Shown: positions 34,408 through 43,810 of the stretch, in pieces
Layout of the letters: every line of letters begins with the position of its first letter
Numbering within the stretch: the first letter of the stretch is position 1
Assembly: GCF_027213945.1 (NCBI RefSeq)
Contig: NZ_JAPWGW010000004.1
Location: 62,001 to 126,000, forward strand
Direction: 5' to 3'
Length of the DNA stretch: 64,000 nt
Source of the DNA: Henriciella marina
GTDB taxonomy: Bacteria > Pseudomonadota > Alphaproteobacteria > Caulobacterales > Hyphomonadaceae
Translations under genes and position numbers: made by a program
The notes under the pieces: model-generated
What the model saw: only the letters and a program-made list of their open reading frames with translations
Database searches by the model: none
What the model was told of the DNA's origin: nothing

Positions 34408-36615
34408 CTAGTCGAAATTGCGGGACCCCAATTCACCGATTGTCTTGAAGCCAAAGCGGAACACAATCGATTCCGACGGGCCAAGTTCGCGGTTTTGTGT
34501 GCCCTGGCGTTCGTAGACGAGTTCGAAGCGTGAGCATTCGTCTTCATACCCTATGCCGAAGCCCTGGCGAATATTGAGGTTCTGCTCAAACTCCCGCTGA
34601 AGTTCGAACAGAATGAGAATGTTATCCCGCACGAAGACTTCACCAAGCAGGAAGAGGCCTTCCTGGCGGACGCCTGATCGCGCGATGCTCTCATCGAGCC
34701 GGTAGTAGATCGCCTTTGTCCGGGCGAAATCTTCAATGTCGATATTGAGCGCGGTATCAAGACGGTTGATGTCGAGCGTGTCATCGTCAAGCCGCAGCTT
34801 GGTGTCGATGCTGAAATAGTCATTGAACTCGACAGACGCGCTGACCAGCCAGTCACTCACCGTACCATCGAGGTTGCTCGGCACGTCGAAGGCCGGATCT
34901 GCTTCGCTGCGCCAACGGCGGCCGACAAGACCCGAAATTTCGAATCCGTTTTTCCAGCGCGCCGTCGCTGAGATGCCGGCGCCAAGCTTCTTGTCGCCTT
35001 CGTACAGGTCATAGCCCGCCTGCGCATTCGCATCGAACAATGAGGAAGTGTCGAGTTCATAGAACGCGCCATCCTCCACGGGTATCTGCTCATCATTCGG
35101 GCTGCCGGATGAAATCGCACCCATGACGATAGGCTCGACCAGCAGGTCGACATTGCGGCCGGGACGGTAGAAGGGCATCGAAAGCTTGACGCCTGTCGAT
35201 CCGAGCGCACGCGAAATAGTGGTGCTTTCATCAACCGTCGGAAAATCATTCACGTCGTAATAGTCAAAACGCGCTTCCGCGAAGGGCTCCACGATAAGGC
35301 CGCCCGGTATGATGCGCTGGGTCGACCAATTCGCGCCGGCAGAGGCGCGGCGGCTGTCGGCGCCTTCGACACGCTCGAGGAATGCGGCAGAACCGGTAAG
35401 GCTGAGGAAGCCATACTTGCCGAAGTCCACATCATACTGTGAGTTGATCAGAGGCAGAACGTCCGCGATGCGGTCCTCGGCGATACCTTGAGCCTGCAGG
35501 TTATCGAACGTCTGGACCGAGGCGTCGACATACCAGTTTTTCGTCTGGCCCTGCGTGTAGAGCTGCGAGAGAAGCGTTTTAGGCTGGCTGTAATAGATGC
35601 CACGGCGATCATTCTCGCCATCGACGTCATAGCGGTCGGTGTAGAGGTCGTCGCTGGCTTCCTCGACCGCAAAACCCCAGTCCCAGTCCTCGGAAATGCG
35701 GAAACGGCCGTCAGCAAAGAAGTGTCCGCGGAACGCCTTGTTATTGAGCCGCTCACCATCGTCGTCGAAGCGCGCTTCGTTTGTGAAGCTGAAGTTCATG
35801 TTCACGTCGCCGCTATAGAAGCGCTTGCGATAGTCGAATTCCAGGCGCGGATCGATCTTGGTGTAGAAGGCCGGCGCGACGACGAGGTCTTGATAGGGCG
35901 AGATTGCCCAATAATAGCGTGGCTGAAGGAAAGCACCATACTTCGTCGAGGCACCGAAGCGCGGGACAAGAAAACCCGATCGGCGTTCGGACTGTGGGTC
36001 CGGGTGGGCGAAATAAGGGAAATAGGCGACGGGAACGCCCGCAATTTCGAACACGGCGTCCCGATAGGTGAACATGCCGGTGTCTTCGTTGAGAACGGCT
36101 TTGCGCGCACGGATGGACCATGTTGGGGTCGTCTGGCCTTCACAGAGTTCACACGCAGTGAAAACAGCACGGTCCAGTTCAGTGATTGTTTCGTTACGGC
36201 GTTCAGCCGTATTTGCGGCAGCGGACTCACCCTCTGGTGTGCGGATTGAAAAGCCTGTCGCAAAGCCGTCGACCAGACGGGAATCCGTTTCGATTTCTTC
36301 GGCAAAACGCTCGGTGCCATCAGGCTCAGTAATAACGATGTTGCCTTGCGCGCGAACACGTCCGGTTTCGCGATTATAGGTCAACCGGTCTGCGGTGAGG
36401 ACGCGCTCGCCATATTCGGCGCGCACATTGCCCTCAGCGACGACCAAATTCTCATCTTCAAGGACGTAGGCATTGTCTGCATCAAGGATCACACGCTCTT
36501 CGGCAACGGTGTCATCCTGAGCGGAAACTTCCTTTGTTTCCGGTTCCTGCGCGAGGGCTGGAAGCGCAGCGGTGGCGACTAGCAATGACGCAAGAGAAAT
36601 CTTCAAACTGGCCAT
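34408..36615 (-). CDS. lptD: LPS assembly protein LptD
   Basis: Outer-membrane beta-barrel that, with LptE, inserts lipopolysaccharide into the outer leaflet. The 735-residue product from the ATG at 36615 (GAGGGGAGG just upstream) has a signal peptide (LASLLVATAALPALA), an N-terminal OstA/jellyroll domain (VVAEGNVRAEYGERVLTADR, then YNRETGRVRAQGNIVI), a paired-Cys motif (FTACELCEGQTTPTW) and the barrel domain from about residue 190 to a C-terminal Phe-rich strand. The earlier start at 36657 would put a charged segment before the signal peptide. The usual upstream partners lptF and lptG are not next to it but about 26 kb away. Confidence 0.94.
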   Translation of the reverse strand: MASLKISLASLLVATAALPALAQEPETKEVSAQDDTVAEERVILDADNAYVLEDENLVVAEGNVRAEYGERVLTADRLTYNRETGRVRAQGNIVITEPDGTERFAEEIETDSRLVDGFATGFSIRTPEGESAAANTAERRNETITELDRAVFTACELCEGQTTPTWSIRARKAVLNEDTGMFTYRDAVFEIAGVPVAYFPYFAHPDPQSERRSGFLVPRFGASTKYGAFLQPRYYWAISPYQDLVVAPAFYTKIDPRLEFDYRKRFYSGDVNMNFSFTNEARFDDDGERLNNKAFRGHFFADGRFRISEDWDWGFAVEEASDDLYTDRYDVDGENDRRGIYYSQPKTLLSQLYTQGQTKNWYVDASVQTFDNLQAQGIAEDRIADVLPLINSQYDVDFGKYGFLSLTGSAAFLERVEGADSRRASAGANWSTQRIIPGGLIVEPFAEARFDYYDVNDFPTVDESTTISRALGSTGVKLSMPFYRPGRNVDLLVEPIVMGAISSGSPNDEQIPVEDGAFYELDTSSLFDANAQAGYDLYEGDKKLGAGISATARWKNGFEISGLVGRRWRSEADPAFDVPSNLDGTVSDWLVSASVEFNDYFSIDTKLRLDDDTLDINRLDTALNIDIEDFARTKAIYYRLDESIARSGVRQEGLFLLGEVFVRDNILILFELQREFEQNLNIRQGFGIGYEDECSRFELVYERQGTQNRELGPSESIVFRFGFKTIGELGSRNFD

Positions 36616-36734
36616 CTCGCCTCCCCTCGATACGAACAGGTTTCCTTGAATTCGCATAAGCGCAGTCCCGGTACAGGTCTACACTTCTAACCAGCGTGAA
36701 AGGGACTTTCCTGACTTTCTGGCTGATTTGTACA

Positions 36735-36764
36735 GCGAAGCTATTAACTATACCCGCGAAGCTA
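36735..36764. repeat. Short direct repeat across the dprA stop codon
   Basis: GCGAAGCTA occurs perfectly at 36735-36743 and 36756-36764, a 21-base period. The second copy is within the last codons of dprA, the first lies just past its stop. No mobile element is recognisable between or around them. Confidence 0.4.
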
Positions 36765-37821
36765 GTCCACCCGCATGGGTCAAGGCGCGGCCTTCCAGTT
36801 CAAGTTCCATCAACCGCGCGGCGCACTGCCTCGCTGTGCAACCGGTGGCACGGGCGATGTCTGCGATCGGCAGCGGTGTCGGAGAGAGGGCTTCGACGAT
36901 CCTCTCTGTGAGGCCATCATCATCGCCTGCCCCGGAATTGTCAGGCGGGTCGAAGGGCAGGGTTGGGTGGAACCTTACCGTAGTGTCTTCGATCTGCGAG
37001 GCGACTGCTTCGAGTGCATCTTCAGCGTGGCGCACCAGTGTTGCGCCTTCACGTAGCAAGCGATTGGTGCCGGCTGCGCGCCTGTCCAGCGGCGAGCCGG
37101 GGACAGCCATGACTTCGCGGCCCTGTTCACCAGCCATACGCGCTGAGATAAGTGAACCTGAACGCTCGGTCGCTTCGACCACGACGGTGCCAACTGCGAG
37201 CCCAGTGATGATACGGTTTCGGCGAGGAAAGTCTTGCGCCGTCGCACGCCGGCCGAAAGCGCGTTCCGACACAACCAGCCCGTTACTCACGATTTCATGA
37301 TAAAGCGCTTCGTGCTGGGGCGGGTAGATCTGGTCGACGCCGCCCGCGAGCACCGCAATCGTGCCTGTGGGAAGTGCTGCCTGATGGGCTTCGCCATCAA
37401 TGCCGCGCGCCAGACCTGATGCAATTACAAGGCCCGCCTTGCCAAGCGAGGCGGCCAGTTCGCGCGCAATCTTGCGACCGGCCGCCGAAGCATCGCGTGC
37501 GCCGACAAGGGCAATCGCGGGGCGCTCAAGCAAGCTGATATCACCAAGAACTGTAAGGACAGGCGGTGGCGGCGACAGTTCGCGAAGACCTGCTGGGTAG
37601 GCCTCATCCTCAGACAGGAGCACCGTCGCCCCTAGCTGCGCGGCATCGTCCAGTTCGCGGCGCGCCGAATCAAGACTGGCGCGAATTCCTGCGCGTTCGA
37701 CGGCCTCTTGGGGCGAACCATACTTCGCCAGAAGCTGAAAGAAAGTGACGGGCCCGACCTGCGGCGCACGGGCCAGGGCAAGCCAGTAGACGCGCTGCTC
37801 GTCTCTATAGCCGGCGCTCAA
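36748..37821 (-). CDS. dprA: DNA-processing protein DprA (Smf)
   Basis: Loads RecA on incoming single-stranded DNA during natural transformation. The 357-residue protein has the extended Rossmann domain (PAIALVGARDASAAGRKIAR, then VIASGLARGIDGEAHQAAL, GGVDQIYPP) and a C-terminal winged helix (PLPIADIARATGCTARQCAA). The start is a TTG at 37821 overlapping the plsY stop (TTGA), so translation is coupled. In related genomes dprA is followed by topA; here lptD follows. Confidence 0.94.
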   Translation of the reverse strand: MSAGYRDEQRVYWLALARAPQVGPVTFFQLLAKYGSPQEAVERAGIRASLDSARRELDDAAQLGATVLLSEDEAYPAGLRELSPPPPVLTVLGDISLLERPAIALVGARDASAAGRKIARELAASLGKAGLVIASGLARGIDGEAHQAALPTGTIAVLAGGVDQIYPPQHEALYHEIVSNGLVVSERAFGRRATAQDFPRRNRIITGLAVGTVVVEATERSGSLISARMAGEQGREVMAVPGSPLDRRAAGTNRLLREGATLVRHAEDALEAVASQIEDTTVRFHPTLPFDPPDNSGAGDDDGLTERIVEALSPTPLPIADIARATGCTARQCAARLMELELEGRALTHAGGLASRV

Positions 37822-38429
37822 GCGGTGTCTTTCTTCTTCTGTCCGAACTTCGGTTCGGTACCAGATAGGAGGCGCTTGAGGTTGGCGCGATGGGTCCAGA
37901 ACACGAGGGCACTCAGCACGACGAGGACACCGACGGCGAACTGTGTCTCTCCGAGCAGCCAGGCTCCGACAGGCACCAGCGTCGCCGCTGTGAGGGCTGC
38001 CAGTGACGAAATGCGCGAGAGGAAAAACACGGCCAGCCAGATCGGCGCGGCAATCAGGAAGCCTTTCCAGGAAGCGAACAAAAGCAAGCCTGCATAGGTC
38101 GCGACGCCCTTGCCGCCCTTGAAGCGGAGCCAGATCGGGTAGCAGTGGCCGATGAACGCAAAGACGCCCGCGATCAGGCCGACATTCCGGTCGCCGAAGA
38201 CGAGGGCGAAACCAACGATGGCGAGGCCCGCCTTGAAGCTATCGAGGAGGAGCGTGGCGAGTGCCAGATCCTTCCGGCCCGTGCGCAGGACATTGGTCGC
38301 GCCGATATTGCCGGAACCGATTTCACGAATGTCGCCAAGGCCGGCTGCGCGTGTAATGAAGAGGCCGAACGGGATCGAACCGAGAAGGTAGCCGCCGAGG
38401 GCCGCGATAATGAAGGCGATGCCGTCCAT
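37818..38429 (-). CDS. plsY: Glycerol-3-phosphate acyltransferase PlsY
   Basis: Membrane enzyme that transfers the acyl group of acyl-phosphate to glycerol 3-phosphate, the first step of phospholipid synthesis. The 203-residue product from the ATG at 38429 (AGGAAA upstream) shows the catalytic loops GSIPFG, IREIGSGNIGATNVLRTGRK and RFKGGKGVATYAG. Five hydrophobic segments are visible. A longer frame to 38498 adds a polar stretch unlike PlsY and is rejected. The gene is coupled to dprA by a four-base overlap. Confidence 0.95.
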   Translation of the reverse strand: MDGIAFIIAALGGYLLGSIPFGLFITRAAGLGDIREIGSGNIGATNVLRTGRKDLALATLLLDSFKAGLAIVGFALVFGDRNVGLIAGVFAFIGHCYPIWLRFKGGKGVATYAGLLLFASWKGFLIAAPIWLAVFFLSRISSLAALTAATLVPVGAWLLGETQFAVGVLVVLSALVFWTHRANLKRLLSGTEPKFGQKKKDTA

Positions 38430-38565
38430 AAGAATGTTTCCTGACAGGATGTTAGCGGCGGGGAGGGGTTTTGTGTGCGTGTCTTTGTGTGAGGTCAAGA
38501 CGCAGTGCGAAACGCGCGAATGGCTTTAACCATCGCTTTGCCGTTGATTACTATAGGATTGGGCG

Positions 38566-39144
38566 ATGATGACAGCTGACAGTGACACCGTTCAGATTTT
38601 GCCTGCCCGGGAGAAGATCCTTCAGGCGACACTGGACCTGATCCCCGACTGGGGCGCAGACCGGATCACGCACAGGCTGGTATCGGCAGAGGCCGACGTC
38701 TCGCCCGGGACCATTACCTATCATTTCGACACCATAGACGCGCTGCTGTCTGACGCCTTCCGGCTTTATATGGCCGATTATGAGGCGGGGTTGGTCGAAG
38801 CGCTTGAGGCCAAGCCGCTGCGATCATCACACGATATCGTACAGTTCCTTATGATGCTGATTGCGACTTCACCGGAGCGAGCTGACCTCGCGCGCATCGA
38901 ATATGCAATGATCGCCTATGCGCAGCGCGATGAGCTTCTGCAGCAGGAAGTTGCAGCGTGGGCAGAATTGTTGCCTGCCCAGTTTTATGAAGCGCTTCGG
39001 CGGCTGGGAGATCAATATCCTGATATGTCGGCGAGCCGGCTTGTTCGCTACTGCCGGGGGATCGAGTTCGACGTGTTGTCGCGCGGGCTTTCGGTCGACC
39101 TTGTCGAGGTTGAGGGCGAACTCCTGTCTCTCCTCGACTTCTGA
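38566..39144 (+). CDS. TetR/AcrR family transcriptional regulator
   Basis: A 192-residue regulator. The N-terminal DNA-binding domain is REKILQATLDLIPDWGADR followed by HRLVSAEADVSPGTITYHF, a TetR recognition helix (TITYHF). The C-terminal ligand domain is unlike any member I can name. It lies between plsY (divergent) and the pyrC-like gene (convergent, 3 bases apart), so its targets are not obvious; autoregulation is likely for the family. Upstream is a TTAACCAT sequence like a CtrA half-site. Confidence 0.88.
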   Translation: MMTADSDTVQILPAREKILQATLDLIPDWGADRITHRLVSAEADVSPGTITYHFDTIDALLSDAFRLYMADYEAGLVEALEAKPLRSSHDIVQFLMMLIATSPERADLARIEYAMIAYAQRDELLQQEVAAWAELLPAQFYEALRRLGDQYPDMSASRLVRYCRGIEFDVLSRGLSVDLVEVEGELLSLLDF

Positions 39145-39147
39145 CGT

Positions 39148-40419
39148 CTATCTCTGGAAGACGGTTTCGCCCTCTATGATGGTGTGCATGACCCGGCCGA
39201 CCATGCGGCGCCCATCGAAAGGCGAGTTCAGAGATCGCGAGAGCAGATTTTCACGCTCACAGTGCCAGGGCTTGTCCGGGTCAAACAGGATGAGGTCAGC
39301 AGGCAATCCCTCAACCAGACGGCCTTGCGGTACGCCAATGAGACTTGCGGGTGACGCCGTCACCGGGCGCAGCGCGTCGAGCAGGTTGAGCCGCTCATCC
39401 TGAACCAGGACGAGAAGCGCCGACAGCACTGTTTCGAGCCCGGCCGCGCCAAAGGCGGCTTCGCCAAAGGGAAGACGTTTTTCTTCCGGTGGCTGTGGGT
39501 CATGCGCGGAAACGACGGCATCGATTTCGCCGGCAGCCAGAGCATCAATGAGCGCTTGCCTGTCGTCCTCATTCCGGAAAGGTGGATTGACCTTGCAGTA
39601 GGTAAGATAGTCGCCGACGTCGGTCTCATTGAAGAAGAGATGATGGGCTGCGACGCTGACATAGACTTCCACGCCGCGATCGCGGGCCTCGCGGATGATT
39701 TCGAGGCTGCGTGCGGTGGATACCTGATCGACGAGGAGCCTGCAGCCAGTTGCCTCGGCAAGAAACAGGTCGCGCGATAGGCCAATCCATTCCGCTTCGC
39801 GCGGCAGGCCGGATAGGCCCATGCGCGCAGCCCGGGCGCCTGTATTCATGACGCCCCGTGCTGACAAGGCATAGGTATCGGCGCGGCTTGAGACCATGAC
39901 ATTGCAGCTGGCGGCATAAGCCATCGTACGCCGCAGGACTGATGTGTCCCCGACTGGCCAGTCGCCATTTGTGAAGAAGACCGCGCCTGAGCCCTGCATC
40001 AGACTGATTTCTGACATGGCCTGGCCCTCCAGGCCGATGGTCAACGCGCCGGCTGGGTAGATACGGGTCTTTGATGTTTCGCGGCCGCGGTTCGTGATGA
40101 ACTGAACGAGGGCGACATCATCAATGACGGGTTCGGTGTCCGGCATGACGACCATGCTCGTCACTCCTCCAGATACAGCCGCGCGTGAAGCAGTCTCGAG
40201 CGTTTCGCGCTGTTCACCGCCGGGTTCGCCGGTCTTCACGCGAAGATCCACGAGACCGGGCGCGAGGCACAAGCCCGACGCGTCAATCAGCGTGTCGGCT
40301 TCGCCAGCAATGTCGCCGATGGCAGCGATTTTGCCATCCTCGATGAGAAGGCTTCCCGTCTCATCCCGTCCGGACGCCGGGCAGAGGAGACGAGCATTCG
40401 TGATCAGAGTCCGGCTCAT
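39148..40419 (-). CDS. Dihydroorotase-like protein lacking metal ligands (PyrX-type)
   Basis: A 423-residue amidohydrolase-fold protein that starts inside the end of pyrB (four-base overlap), where pyrC or pyrX is expected. It is clearly homologous to dihydroorotase ([20 protein letters not shown], then [39 protein letters not shown]). However, the HxH metal motif at residues 60-62 is R-V-K, the usual His pair before the VST motif is Leu and Gln, and the D-H-A-P-H block reads A-H-D-P-Q. It is therefore probably catalytically dead and serves as a structural partner of PyrB, like PyrX of pseudomonads; an active dihydroorotase would be encoded elsewhere. Many alphaproteobacterial proteins annotated PyrC share this degenerate motif. 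Confidence 0.88.
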   Translation of the reverse strand: MSRTLITNARLLCPASGRDETGSLLIEDGKIAAIGDIAGEADTLIDASGLCLAPGLVDLRVKTGEPGGEQRETLETASRAAVSGGVTSMVVMPDTEPVIDDVALVQFITNRGRETSKTRIYPAGALTIGLEGQAMSEISLMQGSGAVFFTNGDWPVGDTSVLRRTMAYAASCNVMVSSRADTYALSARGVMNTGARAARMGLSGLPREAEWIGLSRDLFLAEATGCRLLVDQVSTARSLEIIREARDRGVEVYVSVAAHHLFFNETDVGDYLTYCKVNPPFRNEDDRQALIDALAAGEIDAVVSAHDPQPPEEKRLPFGEAAFGAAGLETVLSALLVLVQDERLNLLDALRPVTASPASLIGVPQGRLVEGLPADLILFDPDKPWHCERENLLSRSLNSPFDGRRMVGRVMHTIIEGETVFQR

Positions 40420-41363
40420 ACGCGTCTCCCGGCGAGCAGTTTCAACACAGCCTCGCGAACCGCGACCCCCATTTCGACCTGCTGGGTGATAACAGAGCGG
40501 TCTCCATCAGCGATCGCGCTTTCGATTTCGATGCCACGGTTCATCGGGCCCGGATGCATGACGGTTGCGTCGCTGGCAGCGCGAGCAAGGCGCTCTCTGG
40601 TGAGACCAAAATTTCGGAAATATTCGCGCTGGCTCGGCAGGTAGGCGCCGTTCATGCGCTCCATCTGCAGACGCAGCATCATGACGACGTCGGCGCCTTC
40701 TATGGCGTCATCGAAGTTGTGCGTGGTGCGGGCGGCGCCCCAGTGCTCGGTCCCAGATGGCAGAAGTGTTGCTGGCCCGCAGAGGGTAATCTCTGCGCCA
40801 AGCAGGTGCAGGGCCAGTGTCGTAGAGCGTGCAACACGCGAGTGCAGGATGTCGCCGCAAATAGTGACCTTCAGCCCTTCGACCCGGCCCTTGGTGCGCC
40901 GGATGGTCAGCGTGTCCAGCAATCCCTGCGTTGGATGCTGATGGGTGCCGTCACCGGCATTGATGACCGCGCAGTCTACCTTTCGGGAAAGGAGTTTCAC
41001 CCCACCCGAGGCTGAGTGGCGGATCACGATGGCGTCGGGAGACATCGCGTTGAGCGTCATTGCCGTGTCGATCAGCGTCTCACCTTTCTTGACGCTGGAC
41101 TGGGCGATGGGCATCGCCACGACGTCTGCACCAAGGCGTCTGGCCGCGATCTCGAAGCTGGACATGGTCCGGGTCGAATTCTCAAAAAAGAGATTGATGA
41201 CCGTCATGTCCTTGAGGTGCGGATCTGGCCTGCGGCCGGCGCGCGTTGCCTCTGCAAACTCTTCGGACAGATCAAGAATATGTTCGATATCGAGCCGGGA
41301 CAGGTCCTCAATGCTCAATAGATGCTTGTGATCAAACTTGTAGCTGTAGCCCGGAATGGACAT
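40416..41363 (-). CDS. pyrB: Aspartate carbamoyltransferase catalytic subunit
   Basis: Condenses carbamoyl phosphate and aspartate in pyrimidine synthesis. The 315-residue product has the carbamoyl-phosphate motif [32 protein letters not shown] and [13 protein letters not shown]. The chosen start is the ATG at 41363 with AAAGG upstream; the longer frame to 41414 begins with TTG and adds an atypical segment. No regulatory subunit PyrI is nearby, so the enzyme probably assembles with the neighbouring dihydroorotase-like protein. Confidence 0.96.
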   Translation of the reverse strand: MSIPGYSYKFDHKHLLSIEDLSRLDIEHILDLSEEFAEATRAGRRPDPHLKDMTVINLFFENSTRTMSSFEIAARRLGADVVAMPIAQSSVKKGETLIDTAMTLNAMSPDAIVIRHSASGGVKLLSRKVDCAVINAGDGTHQHPTQGLLDTLTIRRTKGRVEGLKVTICGDILHSRVARSTTLALHLLGAEITLCGPATLLPSGTEHWGAARTTHNFDDAIEGADVVMMLRLQMERMNGAYLPSQREYFRNFGLTRERLARAASDATVMHPGPMNRGIEIESAIADGDRSVITQQVEMGVAVREAVLKLLAGRRV

Positions 41364-41417
41364 GCGCTGCCTTTCGATTTTCGGCGGTTTAGGCGCGATT
41401 TCAGCCCCCCGCAAGGC

Positions 41418-42344
41418 CTAGAACAGCCCGAAGCTGAGACAGGCGAACCAGATGACCGGCATGGTGATGAGTGAAAGTACCGTCTGCATCGCGATGAGAT
41501 TCGCGGCAAGCGGTGCGTCACCGCCAAGTTGGCGCGCCAGAATATAAGAGCTGGTCGCTGTTGGCACCGATGAGCTGATGACCGCAATGGCGAGCGGCGT
41601 GCCACTGATGCCAAGGAGGAGCGCACCGCCTATGGCGAGTACCGGCAATCCGATGAGGCGCACGAGCGACCAGGTGACGGTCTTGAGTCCCGAGCGGCCA
41701 AGGGCGGCGATATCCATGCCAGCACCGGCGGCGAGCAAGCCAAGTGCGATCGTGCCTTGCCCAAGAAGATCTATGGTGAGGTCGAGGAGGGGAGGGATTT
41801 CGATGTTGAGCGCAGCGAGAAGACTACCCACCGCGCAGGCGATGATGAGCGGGTTGCGCAGGAGTTCCTTGACCGGGTTTCGCTTTGGCAGGCCTTCGCG
41901 TTCGGCGTGGCTGGTGAGTGCAGCGACGCTGAGGACATTAGCAGCCGGGATCATGGCGGCCGCAGCGATAGAAACGAGGGCGAGGCCTTCATCGCCGAAT
42001 AGGGCGCTGGCAATGGAGAGGGCGACAAAAGTGTTCCAGCGGACATTGGACTGGATGATAGAGCCGATTCCCGGGCGCCTTATGCCCGGCCAGCGGCGCG
42101 CCAACAGGCCGAACGCGCCGAGCAGGCATTGGGCGGCGCTGAGCAAGGCCATGAGCGCCCAAGGCGCTTCCTCAAAGGGCGCGTTGGCCAGTGCGCGAAT
42201 GATCAGGGCGGGAAAGAGGACGACATAGGCGAGGCGTTCAATAGCGCGCCAGCCATCGTCAGTGATTGTTTTGCGCCAGCCCAGAAACCGCCCGAGCGCG
42301 ACTATTAGAATGACCGGAACGAGCGCTGAAAGGAACGCGCTCAT
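41418..42344 (-). CDS. AEC family transporter
   Basis: A 308-residue membrane protein with about ten helices in two halves, typical of the auxin efflux carrier family: LSALVPVILIVALGRFLGWR at the start, NPLIIACAVGSLLAAL in the middle, and MPVIWFACLSF at the end. Members move organic acids or auxin-like compounds by proton coupling; substrate unknown. Its start overlaps the ruvX stop by four bases and it lies 54 bases from pyrB, so ruvX-AEC-pyrB-pyrC-like may share a transcript. Confidence 0.9.
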   Translation of the reverse strand: MSAFLSALVPVILIVALGRFLGWRKTITDDGWRAIERLAYVVLFPALIIRALANAPFEEAPWALMALLSAAQCLLGAFGLLARRWPGIRRPGIGSIIQSNVRWNTFVALSIASALFGDEGLALVSIAAAAMIPAANVLSVAALTSHAEREGLPKRNPVKELLRNPLIIACAVGSLLAALNIEIPPLLDLTIDLLGQGTIALGLLAAGAGMDIAALGRSGLKTVTWSLVRLIGLPVLAIGGALLLGISGTPLAIAVISSSVPTATSSYILARQLGGDAPLAANLIAMQTVLSLITMPVIWFACLSFGLF

Positions 42345-42799
42345 GAAGCGTTCGCCAGCCTGTCGATGGCCGTCTGAAGGATGATTGCGGCGGCCGAGGC
42401 ATCGATAAGTTCTGCGCGGCGGGCGCGGGACAGGTCGCCTGCAATCATGGCGCGCTCGGCTTCGCTGCTGGACAGACGCTCGTCCTGAAAGGCGATAGGA
42501 ATGTCGCGGCGCGCCATGATATTACGCGCGAGGGCGCGTGCCGACTGAGCGCGCGGACCCTCACTGCCATCCATGTTGAGCGGCAGGCCCATGACGATGC
42601 CGACCGTTTTTCTCTGGTCGATGATGTCAAACAATCGGTCGAGGGATGGGCCAAGCTTGCGGCCCTTTTTAATGGTCTCGACGGGAGAGGCGATCAGGCG
42701 GCCAGCGTCGCAGGCGGCGATGCCCAGCGTCTTCGAGCCAGGGTCAATGCCGACAAGCGGGCCGCTTTGCGGTAAATCGAACAGGTCGATGGTCGCCAT
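42341..42799 (-). CDS. ruvX: Holliday-junction resolvase-like RuvX / YqgF pre-16S rRNA nuclease
   Basis: A 152-residue RNase H-fold nuclease. The acidic motifs are LVGIDPGSKTLGIAACD, the IVMGLPLNMDG block and the C-terminal DASAAAIILQ. YqgF was shown to trim the 5' end of 16S rRNA in E. coli. I used the ATG at 42799, because the longer frame (to 43093) overlaps the divergent gatC gene in full. It is divergent from gatC with 79 bases between starts. Confidence 0.94.
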   Translation of the reverse strand: MATIDLFDLPQSGPLVGIDPGSKTLGIAACDAGRLIASPVETIKKGRKLGPSLDRLFDIIDQRKTVGIVMGLPLNMDGSEGPRAQSARALARNIMARRDIPIAFQDERLSSSEAERAMIAGDLSRARRAELIDASAAAIILQTAIDRLANAS

Positions 42800-42878
42800 G
42801 TGAGGCTCTGTGCCCCCTTCTCTTGAATTTGCCCTGCCTAGCGCGTATCGCACGGTTCTGTCGATTGGAGACCCGCTC

Positions 42879-43166
42879 ATGAGTGTCACGAAGGAAGATG
42901 TCCGCAAGGTAGCCCGCCTGTCGCGCATTGCCGTGAGCGAGGACCGTCTCGAACCGCTGGCCAACGAGCTCACCTCCATCATGGGCTGGATCGAGCAGCT
43001 GAACGAGGTTGATGTCGACGGTGTCGAGCCGATGACCTCTGTCGTCGATGCGACGCTGCCGATGCGCGATGACGTCGTCACCGACGGCAACATACAAGGT
43101 CAGGTGCTGGCAAACGCGCCAAAGAGTGAAGACGGTTTCTTCGTCGTTCCGAAGTCAGTCGAATAA
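42879..43166 (+). CDS. gatC: Asp-tRNA(Asn)/Glu-tRNA(Gln) amidotransferase subunit C
   Basis: Small subunit that wraps around and stabilises the GatA-GatB amidotransferase. The 95-residue product has VTKEDVRKVARLSRIAVSED and the C-terminal VEPMTSVVDATLPMRDDVV. The ATG at 42879 has GGAG 10 bases upstream; the longer frame from 42810 has no such site. gatA is not directly downstream: two minus-strand genes and a terminator-like hairpin lie between. Confidence 0.96.
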   Translation: MSVTKEDVRKVARLSRIAVSEDRLEPLANELTSIMGWIEQLNEVDVDGVEPMTSVVDATLPMRDDVVTDGNIQGQVLANAPKSEDGFFVVPKSVE

Positions 43167-43167
43167 G

Positions 43168-43205
43168 AAAAGCCCGCAGGGCCGGAGTGGGTCGCGGGCT
43201 TCTCT
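43168..43205 (+). terminator. Hairpin after gatC
   Basis: AAGCCCGC (43170-43177) and GCGGGCTT (43194-43201) form a perfect eight-base stem starting 4 bases after the gatC stop, with a 16-base loop. The following TTCTCTGG is only a weak T tract, so termination may be partial. Confidence 0.5.
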
Positions 43206-43224
43206 GGCAGACGTCGCGCTGGCG

Positions 43225-43665
43225 TCAGTCGATTGAAGCGACGTCAGCGCTCAGCGCGTCTTCGTTCCATTCATAGATCGCCTTGATGCGGCACAGATAG
43301 GCAGCATTGCTCGCATCGCTTCCAAAATAGCTTTGGGATGCGGATATGCGATCACGAGTTGTGACGCACCGCCCGCCCGCAAACGTGCCGTCCAGAACAA
43401 CGGTCTGCGCACCATTGAGCTCATCACACTCTTCGGTTGTTTCGATTAGGTAGTCCTTCACACCTCGCTCCGCGATGACCGTCATTGAGGTTCCCTCTCG
43501 GAAGTCATTGATCTGGTCTCGGAAGCAGATGCGGTCGACTTGTTCGCCAAGGCGCACATCGCTGAGATAGTCATCTGGTCCCGCATTCGGCGTTTCAGCA
43601 ATTGCCGTAACTCCAAACATGGTTGCTGCAGCACTTGCTGCGCCGATCATTGCGAAGATCTTCAT
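43225..43665 (-). CDS. Secreted protein, paralogue of the next gene (DUF6491-like)
   Basis: A 146-residue exported protein from the ATG at 43665, with GAGGAG upstream. The signal peptide (KIFAMIGAASAAATMFGVTA, cleavage after AIA) is followed by about 120 residues with four cysteines in a pattern resembling the DUF6491 family: RLGEQVDRICF, VIAERGVKDYLIET, then [14 protein letters not shown]. It is clearly paralogous to the lipoprotein at 43811-44260. The function is unknown; such proteins are common in Hyphomonadaceae and Caulobacterales. It lies between gatC and gatA but on the opposite strand, so it is not part of the gat transcript. Confidence 0.8.
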   Translation of the reverse strand: MKIFAMIGAASAAATMFGVTAIAETPNAGPDDYLSDVRLGEQVDRICFRDQINDFREGTSMTVIAERGVKDYLIETTEECDELNGAQTVVLDGTFAGGRCVTTRDRISASQSYFGSDASNAAYLCRIKAIYEWNEDALSADVASID

Positions 43666-43810
43666 GGGATAACTCCTCATCGCTCAAGAGCTGCAAAAAG
43701 CTTGCGCTCAACCGCTAGTGTATACCAGAGTTGGCGAGTATCAAAGCGGATACGCAAAGCGTTTGATCTGGCTTAAAGGAAAGTCCAAGTCTGAACCGGC
43801 CTGCGGATAG

